Shown piece by piece: positions 8,565-15,351 of a stretch of 28,933 bases of DNA. The notes under the pieces were generated by a model. It did not search any database and was not told where the DNA came from. It saw only the letters and a list, made by a program, of their open reading frames with translations. Source of the DNA: a virus; the IMG/VR virus record IMGVR_UViG_3300043411_002930, positions 1 to 28,933 of that record. One strand, 5' to 3'. Every line of letters starts with the position of its first letter. Position 1 is the stretch's first letter. The position numbers and the translations under genes are program-made.

Positions 8565-10049
8565 ATGTTGAACATTGGAGATGTTTTGAAAAAAAAATTT
8601 GTATCTTTGCACAATCACTCTCACATAGGGAGCCCTTTAGACGGCTTTAATTCAATTAAAGATTTAATTGAAGGAAGTCAAGAGGCCAACCATCCAGGAT
8701 TTGCTTTAACAGATCATGGAAGTATGTCTGCTTTATATGACGCATGGAAAGAAACTAAAAAAACGGGAACAAAATTTATTCCTGGTAACGAAATGTATTT
8801 CACAGAGGATCTAAATCCAGAAAATAAAAAAAATTATCATATAGTGTTATTAGCTCAAAATGAAATAGGTTATAAAAATTTATTAAAGCTTAATTTAGAA
8901 GCGTTTAAGCATCAATCTATAGGTTATATGGGTAAAGGTACGCCCAGAGTTAGCTGGGAACAAATACAGAGATATAACGAAGGTTTGTTTGCTTTGACAG
9001 CTTGCTCAAATGGAATTATTGCAAAAACATTAGTTTCAGATCAAGATGTTGAGAAAGCCGAAGAGATAATTAAGAAGTTACATTCAATATATAAAGATAA
9101 TCTCTTCTTGGAGTTACAGCCACATTCTTTACTTCATATCAATCAAAAAACTGGAAAAGAAGTTAATCAAATTAAATTGAATGAATCTTTACTTAAGTAC
9201 TCAAGAGATTTTAAGATTCCATACGTCATAACATGTGATGCTCATTATAGAAACAAAGAAATGAGTGTATCTCACGATATTATGTTAGCTATAAAAGACA
9301 AGAAACCTGTTGATGATCCAAATAGATTTAGATATGGAATTCAGGATATGTATTTTAAGACAGAAGATGAAATTACAGATTTCTTTGGAAAAGATATCGC
9401 TGAGATAGGCATGGCAAATACTATAAAAATTTTCGATGCTTGCGAAATGCCAACTTATTTAGAAAGTCGCGGTCCAATTTTACCAAAGTTTCCGGTTCAA
9501 GAAGAACAGGATTACAAAAAATTTAGAGAATGGTTTGAAAAGAATGAAGATAGCATAGATGAAGATAAAGCATATTTAAGGTATAAATGTATTCAAGGCT
9601 TTAAAGAAAAATGTCAAGACTTTTCACCAGAAAAGAAAAAAGAATATTGGAGTCGAGTTAAGAAAGAATTAGAAGTTTTAGAAATGCGAAACTTCTCATC
9701 TTATCTTTTAATCGTTGCTGATTATTTTAATTGGGCGAAAGAGCAGAAGATACCTACCGGAACCGGCCGCGGCTGTTTTGTTCCTGAAAGTTTAGTTGGA
9801 TTAATTGATGGAAATTTTAAAGCAATAAAAAATGTAATAATTGGTGATGTTGTAATTTCTCACGATAACACGGCAAATAAAGTTATTGATGTTTTATCAT
9901 ATGAAGTTAAAGAAGAAATTTTAGATCTTGAATTTGAGAATGGGAAAATAATTTCTTGTACGAAAGAACACGAATTTTTTACAAATAATCGCGGATGGGT
10001 TCAGGCGCAACATCTTAATGATGAAGATGATGTTGCGTATGTCTGCTAA
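8565..10049 (+). CDS. dnaE: DNA polymerase III alpha subunit, N-terminal half fused to split-intein N-fragment
   Basis: Residues 1-403 are the N-terminal part of a bacterial-type replicative polymerase. The PHP domain starts with VSLHNHSHIG (about 13-22), TDHG at 49-52 and a CDAHYRNKE segment near 225. Residues about 355-403 enter the palm domain and end with IPTGTGRG, the start of the Pol III active-site motif GRGSxxGSLVxY. At Cys404 the sequence switches to an intein N-fragment and stops at residue 494. The missing polymerase half is at 12669-14756. Protein trans-splicing would give an alpha subunit of about 1099 residues, close to bacterial DnaE length. Start choice: ATG 8565 has no Shine-Dalgarno, whereas an in-frame TTG at 8586 has TTGGAG five bases upstream and would give LKKKFVSLHNH, the usual distance to the PHP motif. 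The true start may therefore be 8586. Confidence 0.93.
   Translation: MLNIGDVLKKKFVSLHNHSHIGSPLDGFNSIKDLIEGSQEANHPGFALTDHGSMSALYDAWKETKKTGTKFIPGNEMYFTEDLNPENKKNYHIVLLAQNEIGYKNLLKLNLEAFKHQSIGYMGKGTPRVSWEQIQRYNEGLFALTACSNGIIAKTLVSDQDVEKAEEIIKKLHSIYKDNLFLELQPHSLLHINQKTGKEVNQIKLNESLLKYSRDFKIPYVITCDAHYRNKEMSVSHDIMLAIKDKKPVDDPNRFRYGIQDMYFKTEDEITDFFGKDIAEIGMANTIKIFDACEMPTYLESRGPILPKFPVQEEQDYKKFREWFEKNEDSIDEDKAYLRYKCIQGFKEKCQDFSPEKKKEYWSRVKKELEVLEMRNFSSYLLIVADYFNWAKEQKIPTGTGRGCFVPESLVGLIDGNFKAIKNVIIGDVVISHDNTANKVIDVLSYEVKEEILDLEFENGKIISCTKEHEFFTNNRGWVQAQHLNDEDDVAYVC
9774..10046 (+). other. Split intein N-fragment (91 aa)
   Basis: The fragment begins with the nucleophile Cys1 right after GTGRG (CFVPESLVGL, block A). 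It continues with I-GDVVISHDN and ends with block B, SCTKEHEFFT (the TxxH motif), followed by RGWVQAQHLNDEDDVAY, the usual end of an intein N-domain. A TAA follows at 10047-10049. The length is typical of split-intein N-pieces. The matching C-fragment lies 2.5 kb downstream, so the two must associate and splice in trans to rebuild DnaE. The key residues of the N-part are all present, so I expect it to be active; that is inference from intein chemistry. Confidence 0.93.
10006..10037. repeat. Perfect 9-bp inverted repeat at the end of intein-N
   Basis: CGCAACATC at 10006-10014 and its reverse complement GATGTTGCG at 10029-10037 flank a 14-nt loop. The hairpin lies inside the coding sequence, ending 9 nt before the stop of the intein N-fragment. 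There is no T-run behind it, so it is not a standard terminator. It could be an RNA structure affecting termination, RNA processing or re-initiation, or a scar of the event that split the intein. It could also be a by-product of the local Asp/Asn-rich coding sequence. Confidence 0.5.
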
Positions 10050-10097
10050 TATTTTACTCGCAAACTTTCTTAATTCTTCTTTCATTTTTATCACTAA

Positions 10098-10591
10098 TGG
10101 GAACCGACCGCGGCTCTCTACTGGTATAAAAGAAGAATTAAAAACTGCCCTGAAGAAATATTGGAGTTTCTTTATAAAAAAGAAGATATTCTATTTATGT
10201 TATGGATGAAATTAAATAAACCGGTTAGATCGGTTAAGATTTATTGTGAAATTAATTGCGAGATTTGTAAAGAAAAATCTCGGCAACGAAAAGATATTAT
10301 CCGGATTATTTATTATTATGTAATTCTAAAAAAATATTGATTGAAATAAAATCCACAAAAAGTTATCTTTATAATGAAAAGAAAATTCAAGCAAAGATAG
10401 AGGTGACAAATAAATATTTAGAATCGGGAAATATAGATGAATATTTTCTTGATGAAAATATGGCCCAAAATATTGGACTTGTATTCAAAAGAACTGGCGG
10501 AATAAAACATATTTGTAAAAAATTATATGCGGAAGATAAATTAAAATTATATTCCGATAAAAAGCATAAAGATTATATCGTCGAAAAATAA
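10098..10591 (+). pseudogene. Frame-broken remnant resembling a PD-(D/E)xK (Vsr-like) homing endonuclease
   Basis: Two overlapping open stretches in different frames read as one protein. From 10098 one frame gives WEPTAALYWYKRRIKNCPEE and later KPVRSVKIYCEINCEICKEK, ending in KSRQRK near 10292. The second frame then continues as RYYPDYLLL, KKILIEIKSTKS and YNEKKIQAKIEVTNKYLES to the stop at 10591. The join needs a one-base slip at the AAAA run 10289-10292. PD-x(n)-(E)xK, here YPDYLL...ILIEIKS, is the core of the restriction-fold nuclease domain seen in phage homing endonucleases, and CEINCEIC may be a zinc site. The second frame has only a TTG (10337) as a start, without a Shine-Dalgarno, and the first has no start near its beginning. 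I infer the decayed original endonuclease of this split intein. A programmed -1 frameshift or a translated 84-residue remnant is less likely. Bases 10050-10097 hold nothing I recognise. Confidence 0.6.
10100..10117 (+). repeat. Copy of the uninterrupted dnaE insertion site (17/18 match)
   Basis: GGAACCGACCGCGGCTCT matches the joined extein sequence formed by 9759-9773 plus 12669-12671 (GGAACCGGCCGCGGC|TCT) with one mismatch, G to A at 10107. It spans the junction, so it cannot be copied from the present interrupted dnaE alone. In the matching frame it reads GTDRGS versus GTGRGS in the polymerase. The flanks do not align clearly. A GC-rich 17/18 match in such AT-rich DNA is very unlikely by chance. 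It is probably a relic of an empty target site or a retained cleavage or recombination site. Confidence 0.8.
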
Positions 10592-10600
10592 GGAGATATT

Positions 10601-11581
10601 ATGGATTATATAGGCTCAAAAGAAAAATTAAATGAATGGATTTTTTCCATCATACTTAAAGAAAATAAAGCAGATGAACTTATTTTCTTAGATGCGTGTG
10701 CCGGATCTGGTTCCGTCAGTAAATATGCTGCAAAAATGGGATTTAAAAAAATTATTTCCAATGATCTTTTATCTTTTTCACAGCACTTGGTTATTGGCGC
10801 AATAGGATTAAGTACTTTACAATATCAGACTGTTGATAATTTAATTAAAAAGTTGAATGAAGCGCCTCTACTTGAGGGATTTTTTTATCAAAATTATTCA
10901 GAGCATACTGGTAAATTATACTTTACTGATTATAATGCAAAAAAAATAGATGGCGTTCGCGCCCTGATAGAGAAAATAGAAGAACCAGCAATCAAAAGTT
11001 ATGCACTTTATTGCTTGTTAGAGGCGATGAGTTCCGTTTCTAATACTGCTGGTGTTCAAGCGGCATTTTTAAAGAAAATAAAAAGTCGGGCATTACAAGA
11101 AATCCATCTTAAAAAAATGCCGTGTGCTTGTTTACCGGATAAAATCATAACATACAATATGGATATAAGTAAATTAATGAAAGATTCAAGTTTTAGATCT
11201 CTATATAGTGAAAATATCTTATATATTGATCCTCCTTACAACCAAAGACAATATGCGCCAAATTATCATCTTTATGATACATTATCGAAAAATGATTCTC
11301 CGGCGATTTATGGAAAAACAGGACTGAGGGATTGGGGTGTGGAAAAAAGTTCCTTCTGTTCAAAAAAAACATGTGTTTCTTTTTTAGAAGATATTGTTAA
11401 AAACTCTAAAGCGGAGCGAGTGTATATTAGTTACAGCTCTGATGGTATTTTAGAGTTAGAAGATTTTCCGTTTAAAGAAAAAGTTGTATATTCTAAGCCG
11501 CAAAAAAGATATAAATCTGATTCGAAAAGAAATAATGATGAAACTGAACTATTTGAATATTTAATTGAAATAAAAAAGTAA
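10601..11581 (+). CDS. Type II N6-adenine DNA methyltransferase (D12 class, M.NlaIII-like)
   Basis: This 326-residue protein transfers a methyl group from S-adenosylmethionine to adenine N6 in a specific DNA site. It opens with MDYIGSKEKLNEWI (motif X of the alpha/D12 class). FLDACAGSGS (about 29-38) is AdoMet motif I, IISNDLL (51-57) is motif II, and IDPPYNQRQYAPNYHLYDTL (DPPY at 210-213) is catalytic motif IV with the long signature I associate with M.NlaIII-type enzymes. SNTAGVQAAFLK and KTGLRDWG also fit that group. Its length is normal and no motif is lost, so it should be active. A strong AAGGAG lies five bases before the ATG. The HNH nuclease gene follows 8 nt later, making a modification-then-restriction pair. 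Site specificity (CATG by family resemblance) is only a guess. Confidence 0.9.
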   Translation: MDYIGSKEKLNEWIFSIILKENKADELIFLDACAGSGSVSKYAAKMGFKKIISNDLLSFSQHLVIGAIGLSTLQYQTVDNLIKKLNEAPLLEGFFYQNYSEHTGKLYFTDYNAKKIDGVRALIEKIEEPAIKSYALYCLLEAMSSVSNTAGVQAAFLKKIKSRALQEIHLKKMPCACLPDKIITYNMDISKLMKDSSFRSLYSENILYIDPPYNQRQYAPNYHLYDTLSKNDSPAIYGKTGLRDWGVEKSSFCSKKTCVSFLEDIVKNSKAERVYISYSSDGILELEDFPFKEKVVYSKPQKRYKSDSKRNNDETELFEYLIEIKK

Positions 11582-11589
11582 AGGAATGT

Positions 11590-12567
11590 ATGAGTAAAAT
11601 TATAATTGAAGCATGTAGAAAAAAAGATTTAGAGGATCCCAAGCATTGGGAAAAAAAGGAAAAGTGGAAAAAGGCAATTAAATTAGCTAATTTAAATGAT
11701 GATGGATATGGATTTTTAAAAGCTGAAGATTTGCCGCCAGATATGCAATCAAATAATGGAAAAACTTGGGCACGAACTGCGGAAAAATATTTTAAAATTA
11801 CAGAAATACGTAAAAATAATGGTGATAAAGGCGCTGTATCTGCTTATGAGTTTAGTGGATTTCACAAAAAAGAAAAAGATGAACATGCAATTCCTTCTAA
11901 TGTTAGAAAATATTTTAAAACCAAAGAAAAAAACTGTTTAGTTTTAGGTACCTCCCACGGTGTTGAGATTGATCATAAATATCCCTATTACCTTTATAAG
12001 GATTATAATTTTAAAAATGATGTTTCAAATTATCAATACATATCTCCTTCTGTAAATACTAAAAAAAGAGAGGAGTGCAAAAAAACCGAACAAAGCGGAG
12101 TTAAATATGATAATAGAAAGAATTGTTGTTTTTTCAGAACCGCTCACGGTAAAGGCAAATATGAAAAAGAAAAAATAACGTTAAACTCTCCATATGATGG
12201 ACAGTATTTTACTGATGTAGCTGAGACTTGTTTAAGGGATAACGAGTTATATTTCAAATATTTTCAAAAACTTAAGCCACTTTCCCATGATGATTTTAGG
12301 AAGATATATATTCCGTTAATAAATCAAGTCATTGAAGATGATTTTAATGTTGAAGATTATGATAATGTTTGTTGTTTTGTTTTGGAAAAAATAGAAAATA
12401 AATCATCAACAGAACAATTAAAAAATGCTTCAGATCTGCCACTAAAACCTGACGACGAGTCCCCAGGTGTCGATCGTGAAAACCATGGAGTCGAAAACAA
12501 AACAATGGCGAAATCTCAAAAATTAGATTATAAGTTAAGCATAAATCCTTTTAAGGAAACTAAATGA
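11590..12567 (+). CDS. HNH (beta-beta-alpha-Me) restriction endonuclease candidate, 325 aa
   Basis: The nuclease core lies at residues about 115-185: NCLVLGTSHGVEIDHKYPYY, then ISPSVNTKKREECKKTEQSG, then VKYDNRKNCC. The EIDHK followed by an Asn-containing helix (N156) matches the HNH/beta-beta-alpha-metal layout of restriction enzymes such as NlaIII, as I recall that family. Residues 50-110 (NGKTWAR..KYFKI..., SGF, NVRKYF) would be the DNA-contacting N-terminal region. The C-terminal 60 residues are acidic and low complexity. It follows the methyltransferase by 8 nt with AAGGA upstream of its ATG. Its stop overlaps the ATG of the intein-C/DnaE-C gene (ATGA). As the partner of a specific methyltransferase it is most likely a restriction enzyme; an HNH homing endonuclease is the alternative, but the adjacent methylase argues against that. 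Confidence 0.82.
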   Translation: MSKIIIEACRKKDLEDPKHWEKKEKWKKAIKLANLNDDGYGFLKAEDLPPDMQSNNGKTWARTAEKYFKITEIRKNNGDKGAVSAYEFSGFHKKEKDEHAIPSNVRKYFKTKEKNCLVLGTSHGVEIDHKYPYYLYKDYNFKNDVSNYQYISPSVNTKKREECKKTEQSGVKYDNRKNCCFFRTAHGKGKYEKEKITLNSPYDGQYFTDVAETCLRDNELYFKYFQKLKPLSHDDFRKIYIPLINQVIEDDFNVEDYDNVCCFVLEKIENKSSTEQLKNASDLPLKPDDESPGVDRENHGVENKTMAKSQKLDYKLSINPFKETK

Positions 12568-12668
12568 AATTAATTAAAAAAACATCAAGAAATTACAGCG
12601 GAACGGTTTATGATTTAACTGTAGAAAACACTCATTCTTATAACGTCGAAGGTTGTGCCGTTCATAAT
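12564..12668 (+). other. Split intein C-fragment (35 aa)
   Basis: MKLIKKTSRNYSGTVYDLTV followed by ENTHSYNV is intein block F, and EGCAVHN is block G with the penultimate His and terminal Asn. The +1 residue is Ser (TCT 12669-12671), a valid splicing nucleophile for the C-extein. The length, about 35 residues, is that of natural split-intein C-pieces. Together with the N-piece at 9774-10046 it forms a complete mini-intein of 126 residues with no endonuclease domain. All chemically required residues are visible. Confidence 0.94.
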
Positions 12669-14759
12669 TCTGTTGTTGGCAGTTTAGTTGCCTATTTAAC
12701 CGGAATTACTAAGGTAGATCCTATTAAACATGATTTACTCTTTGAAAGATTTCACAATCGAGAGAAGAAAGCGTATCCGGATATTGATTTAGATTTTTCA
12801 AAGTCGAAAAGAGATTTAGTTAAAAAATATTTAAAAACAAAATATGGAGAGGATCGTGTTGCTGGTATTAGTAATTGGAGCACTTTATCTCCAAAGGTAG
12901 TTATTAAAGATGTAGCACGTAGTTTAAATATAGAAGGTGATAAAAAAGCTACTTTTGAAGTTGCCAATTATATAACTTCAATTATGCTAGAAGAAAAAAC
13001 TATTGAAGAGATTGAAAGTAAAAGTAAAAAATTCCAATCTTACATGGTAAGTTATCCAAAGCTTAGAAAACATGCCATAGAATTACAAGGTTTGGTTAGA
13101 AATTGGGGTGTTCATGCGGCTGGTGTGGTCATTTCAGACAAGCCTTTAGTAGAACTAACTCCATTAAGAGTTGATGAAGACGGTGATATGATTTTACAGT
13201 GGGAAAAAACTAGAACCGAAGAATTTGGTTTAGTTAAAATGGATTTGCTTGGTTTAGATACTTTAGATGTAATTGCTGAAACAATTCAGTTAATTGAAAA
13301 GCACAAAGGAATTAAAATCGATATTGATAAAATTCCAACAGATGATCGAGAGACTTTCGAAATGATTGGTCGAGGGCAAACTATGGGAGTCTTTCAGTTA
13401 GAATCATCTTTAGCTCCACTTTGTATGAAAATTAAACCAAAATCAATTGATGATATTTCTGACATTAATGCGTTGGGAAGACCATCTTGTTCTGCTGAGC
13501 AGAGACAAAGTTATATTGAAAGAAAAATGGGGGCGGAACCGATTACATATCTTCATCCAAATCTAGAAAATGCGTTAAAGAAAACCTTTGGCATTTCTCT
13601 TTATGAAGAAGCCATGATGACTGTCGCAAAAGATTGTGCGGGCTGGGACTTAAATCAATCTGATGCTTTAAGAAAGATTACTAAACTTAAAGGAAAGGAT
13701 CCCGAGTTAGTGGAAAAAACTAGAAATACCTTTATTAATGACTCAGTAAAGTTTTCTGGGATGTCAAGTAAAGAAGCAGCTCGGATTTGGGAACATGAAA
13801 TAGAACCTTATGGTTCTTATGGTTTTAACAAGGCTCATAGTGTTGCTTATTCATATATTTCTTATCAAACCGCTTGGTTAAAGTGTCATTATCCAACTGA
13901 ATATATGTGTGCGTTGCTAAATAGTGAGGATCCAAATAGTGATAAATTGTTGGAGTATATTCAAGAATGTTCTAAAATGGCAATTAAAATTACTCCACCT
14001 AATTTAAATACGAGTCGATATAATTATATGGTGACTGGCTCAAAATCTATTGCGACTGGTTTATCGGCCATTAAAGGAATTGGACCAAAGGCGTTAGAAG
14101 AAATTTTATCATTACAACCATTTCAAAACTTAGAAGATTTCTTTTTAAGAACAAATGCTAGAGTCATTAACAAAGGAGTTATACAAGCTTTGGCTAAAGC
14201 AGGAGTTTTTGAAACTTTCAATAGAACTCGAAAAGATATTTTTGAAAATTACGAACAATATCGTGATTTGGTGAGGGCAGAAATAAAAAAGGGAAAAACT
14301 ATTGATTTAATTAAATTGCCGTCGTACCAAGAAGAATGGGACCGCAAGCAATTTTTATTATCTGAAAGAGAGGTTTATGGTCGAACTATTAGCGGCTCTC
14401 TTCATGAAATTTTCAAAGGATTTTTTAGAGCAAACTCTTCTGTGACACCTCTTCGAAAGATTAAAGATATGCAGCCGGGTGATCGAGTTAAAATTGAAGT
14501 TATTATTAACTCAAAAATAAAAGAATTTACAGTTAAAAAACCAGGCAAAAACTTTGGAAAGAAATTCGCGAAATATTTAGTTGAAGATGCTACCGGAACT
14601 ACTGCTGAATTTACGGTTTGGATGGATGATTATCAAAAATATAATCATATTCTTCAAGATGGTTTACCATTAAAAGCCGTTTGTAAAATAGATGAATATA
14701 TGGAACAACGTAGTTTGTCACTTTCTACATTAGAGGGTGTTCTTGGAAAAGAAATTTAA
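12564..14759 (+). CDS. dnaE: Split-intein C-fragment fused to DNA polymerase III alpha subunit, C-terminal half
   Basis: Residues 1-35 are the intein C-fragment; residues 36-731 complete the polymerase. SVVGSLVAYLTGIT (36-49) resumes the active-site motif. YPDIDLDF (71-78) carries the catalytic aspartates and D227 in KMDLLGLDTL is the third one. SYGFNKAHSVAYSYISYQTA is a conserved Pol III segment. Next come a helix-hairpin-helix (GLSAIKGIGPKALEEIL) and, at the C-terminus, an OB-fold (VKIEVIINSK ... GTTAEFTVWMDDY). The finger motif usually written RPGP here reads GRPSCSAEQ, an unusual variant. The ATG overlaps the restriction gene stop (ATGA) with AAGGAA seven bases upstream. On its own this half lacks the PHP domain and the GRG of the active site, so function requires trans-splicing with the product of the gene at 8565. 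Confidence 0.95.
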   Translation: MKLIKKTSRNYSGTVYDLTVENTHSYNVEGCAVHNSVVGSLVAYLTGITKVDPIKHDLLFERFHNREKKAYPDIDLDFSKSKRDLVKKYLKTKYGEDRVAGISNWSTLSPKVVIKDVARSLNIEGDKKATFEVANYITSIMLEEKTIEEIESKSKKFQSYMVSYPKLRKHAIELQGLVRNWGVHAAGVVISDKPLVELTPLRVDEDGDMILQWEKTRTEEFGLVKMDLLGLDTLDVIAETIQLIEKHKGIKIDIDKIPTDDRETFEMIGRGQTMGVFQLESSLAPLCMKIKPKSIDDISDINALGRPSCSAEQRQSYIERKMGAEPITYLHPNLENALKKTFGISLYEEAMMTVAKDCAGWDLNQSDALRKITKLKGKDPELVEKTRNTFINDSVKFSGMSSKEAARIWEHEIEPYGSYGFNKAHSVAYSYISYQTAWLKCHYPTEYMCALLNSEDPNSDKLLEYIQECSKMAIKITPPNLNTSRYNYMVTGSKSIATGLSAIKGIGPKALEEILSLQPFQNLEDFFLRTNARVINKGVIQALAKAGVFETFNRTRKDIFENYEQYRDLVRAEIKKGKTIDLIKLPSYQEEWDRKQFLLSEREVYGRTISGSLHEIFKGFFRANSSVTPLRKIKDMQPGDRVKIEVIINSKIKEFTVKKPGKNFGKKFAKYLVEDATGTTAEFTVWMDDYQKYNHILQDGLPLKAVCKIDEYMEQRSLSLSTLEGVLGKEI

Positions 14760-14775
14760 ATTAAAGAGGTTTCAA

Positions 14776-15351
14776 ATGATAAGTTGTCTAAAATGTCATT
14801 TCTCAGTTAATGAGCTAATGAAATTTGCAATAATGCAAAATAAATGCCCTTCTTGTGGCGGAAATTTGTTTACTAAGGATGATATGAATTTGATTTCATT
14901 AATTCAATCTAAAGTTGCTCAGCAAAGATTTTCATCAAAATTGACATCTGATGTTGCACAAGATTTATCTTTGTTCATTTTTAATGAATTAAAATCAGGC
15001 GAATTGGTAAAGCATATAGTGATTCAGAAGCCATTAGAGAAAACAGATGTATCTTCAAAAATCAGTGATATTGATAATATTAGAAAAGAAGTTGAGGCTG
15101 AATTTCAAGATCACATTAGCATCCTCAAAGATAACGATGAGCAAGATGAATATGAAGAATATAGTGAAAATGATGAGGATGGCGGCGATGAAGAAATTGA
15201 TGATGACATATCAAGTAAATCTAATCAATTAAAGAAAATTTTAGAACAAAAAAATATTCAAAATCCTAAATTTGGTCGAAAAGTTCAACAACCTGGTTCA
15301 TCAATTTCAGAACGAACTAAGTCTGGTCCTAAAGTTAATAGGATAACTTAA
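14776..15351 (+). CDS. Small zinc-ribbon protein with acidic C-terminal region, 191 aa
   Basis: The frame is open from an ATG inside the end of dnaE (14737), but AAAGAGG at 14763-14769 lies six bases before ATG 14776, just after the dnaE stop, so I chose 14776. The N-terminus reads MISCLKCHFSVNELMKF and CPSCGG at about residues 33-38, a CxxC...CxxC zinc ribbon. A helical middle follows, then a long acidic run (about 120-150: DNDEQDEYEEYSENDEDGGD) and a basic tail. The family is not recognised. Such phage proteins often bind nucleic acid or a polymerase partner. Its position directly behind the DnaE C-half suggests a replication accessory, but that is inference. The stop overlaps the next ATG (TAATG). 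Confidence 0.75.
   Translation: MISCLKCHFSVNELMKFAIMQNKCPSCGGNLFTKDDMNLISLIQSKVAQQRFSSKLTSDVAQDLSLFIFNELKSGELVKHIVIQKPLEKTDVSSKISDIDNIRKEVEAEFQDHISILKDNDEQDEYEEYSENDEDGGDEEIDDDISSKSNQLKKILEQKNIQNPKFGRKVQQPGSSISERTKSGPKVNRIT

Larger units (their letters stand above)
9774..12668 (+). mobile_element. Composite selfish element: split intein carrying an endonuclease remnant and an R-M gene pair
   Basis: Everything between the GRG and S codons of the Pol III active-site motif is foreign to dnaE. In order it holds intein-N (9774-10046), an 18-bp copy of the empty insertion site (10100-10117), a frame-broken PD-(D/E)xK endonuclease-like remnant (10098-10591), an N6-adenine methyltransferase (10601-11581), an HNH restriction endonuclease candidate (11590-12567) and intein-C (12564-12668). 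All parts are on the same strand. Split inteins with a free-standing homing endonuclease between the gene halves are established in phage metagenomes. A complete restriction-modification pair in that position is not something I know of. Removing the element in silico rejoins GTGRG to SVVGSLVAY exactly, which defines its borders to the codon. Confidence 0.9.

Noticed and set aside
9774-10046. Classic cyanobacterial DnaE split intein
   Set aside because: The insertion point is the GRG|S active-site motif with Ser at +1, not the downstream position with Cys at +1 used by that intein.
10018-10209. 63-residue + strand frame across the intein-N stop
   Set aside because: It overlaps intein-N out of frame, and another frame over 10098-10290 has a much more protein-like composition continuing into the PD-(D/E)xK part.
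10337-10591. Independent 84-residue gene
   Set aside because: Only a TTG start with no ribosome site, and the homologous-looking sequence continues upstream of it (YPDYLLL), so it reads as the tail of a broken gene.
10050-12563. Group I or II intron as the cause of the dnaE interruption
   Set aside because: The polymerase halves are followed and preceded by intein protein blocks (Cys1, TxxH, HN|S) in frame, which an intron would not have, and the gap is filled with genes rather than intron RNA structure that I can recognise.
8565-14759. Assembly chimera or sequencing error splitting dnaE
   Set aside because: Removing the element joins GTGRG to SVVGSLVAY at exact codon borders and both intein halves are complete, which an artefact would not produce.
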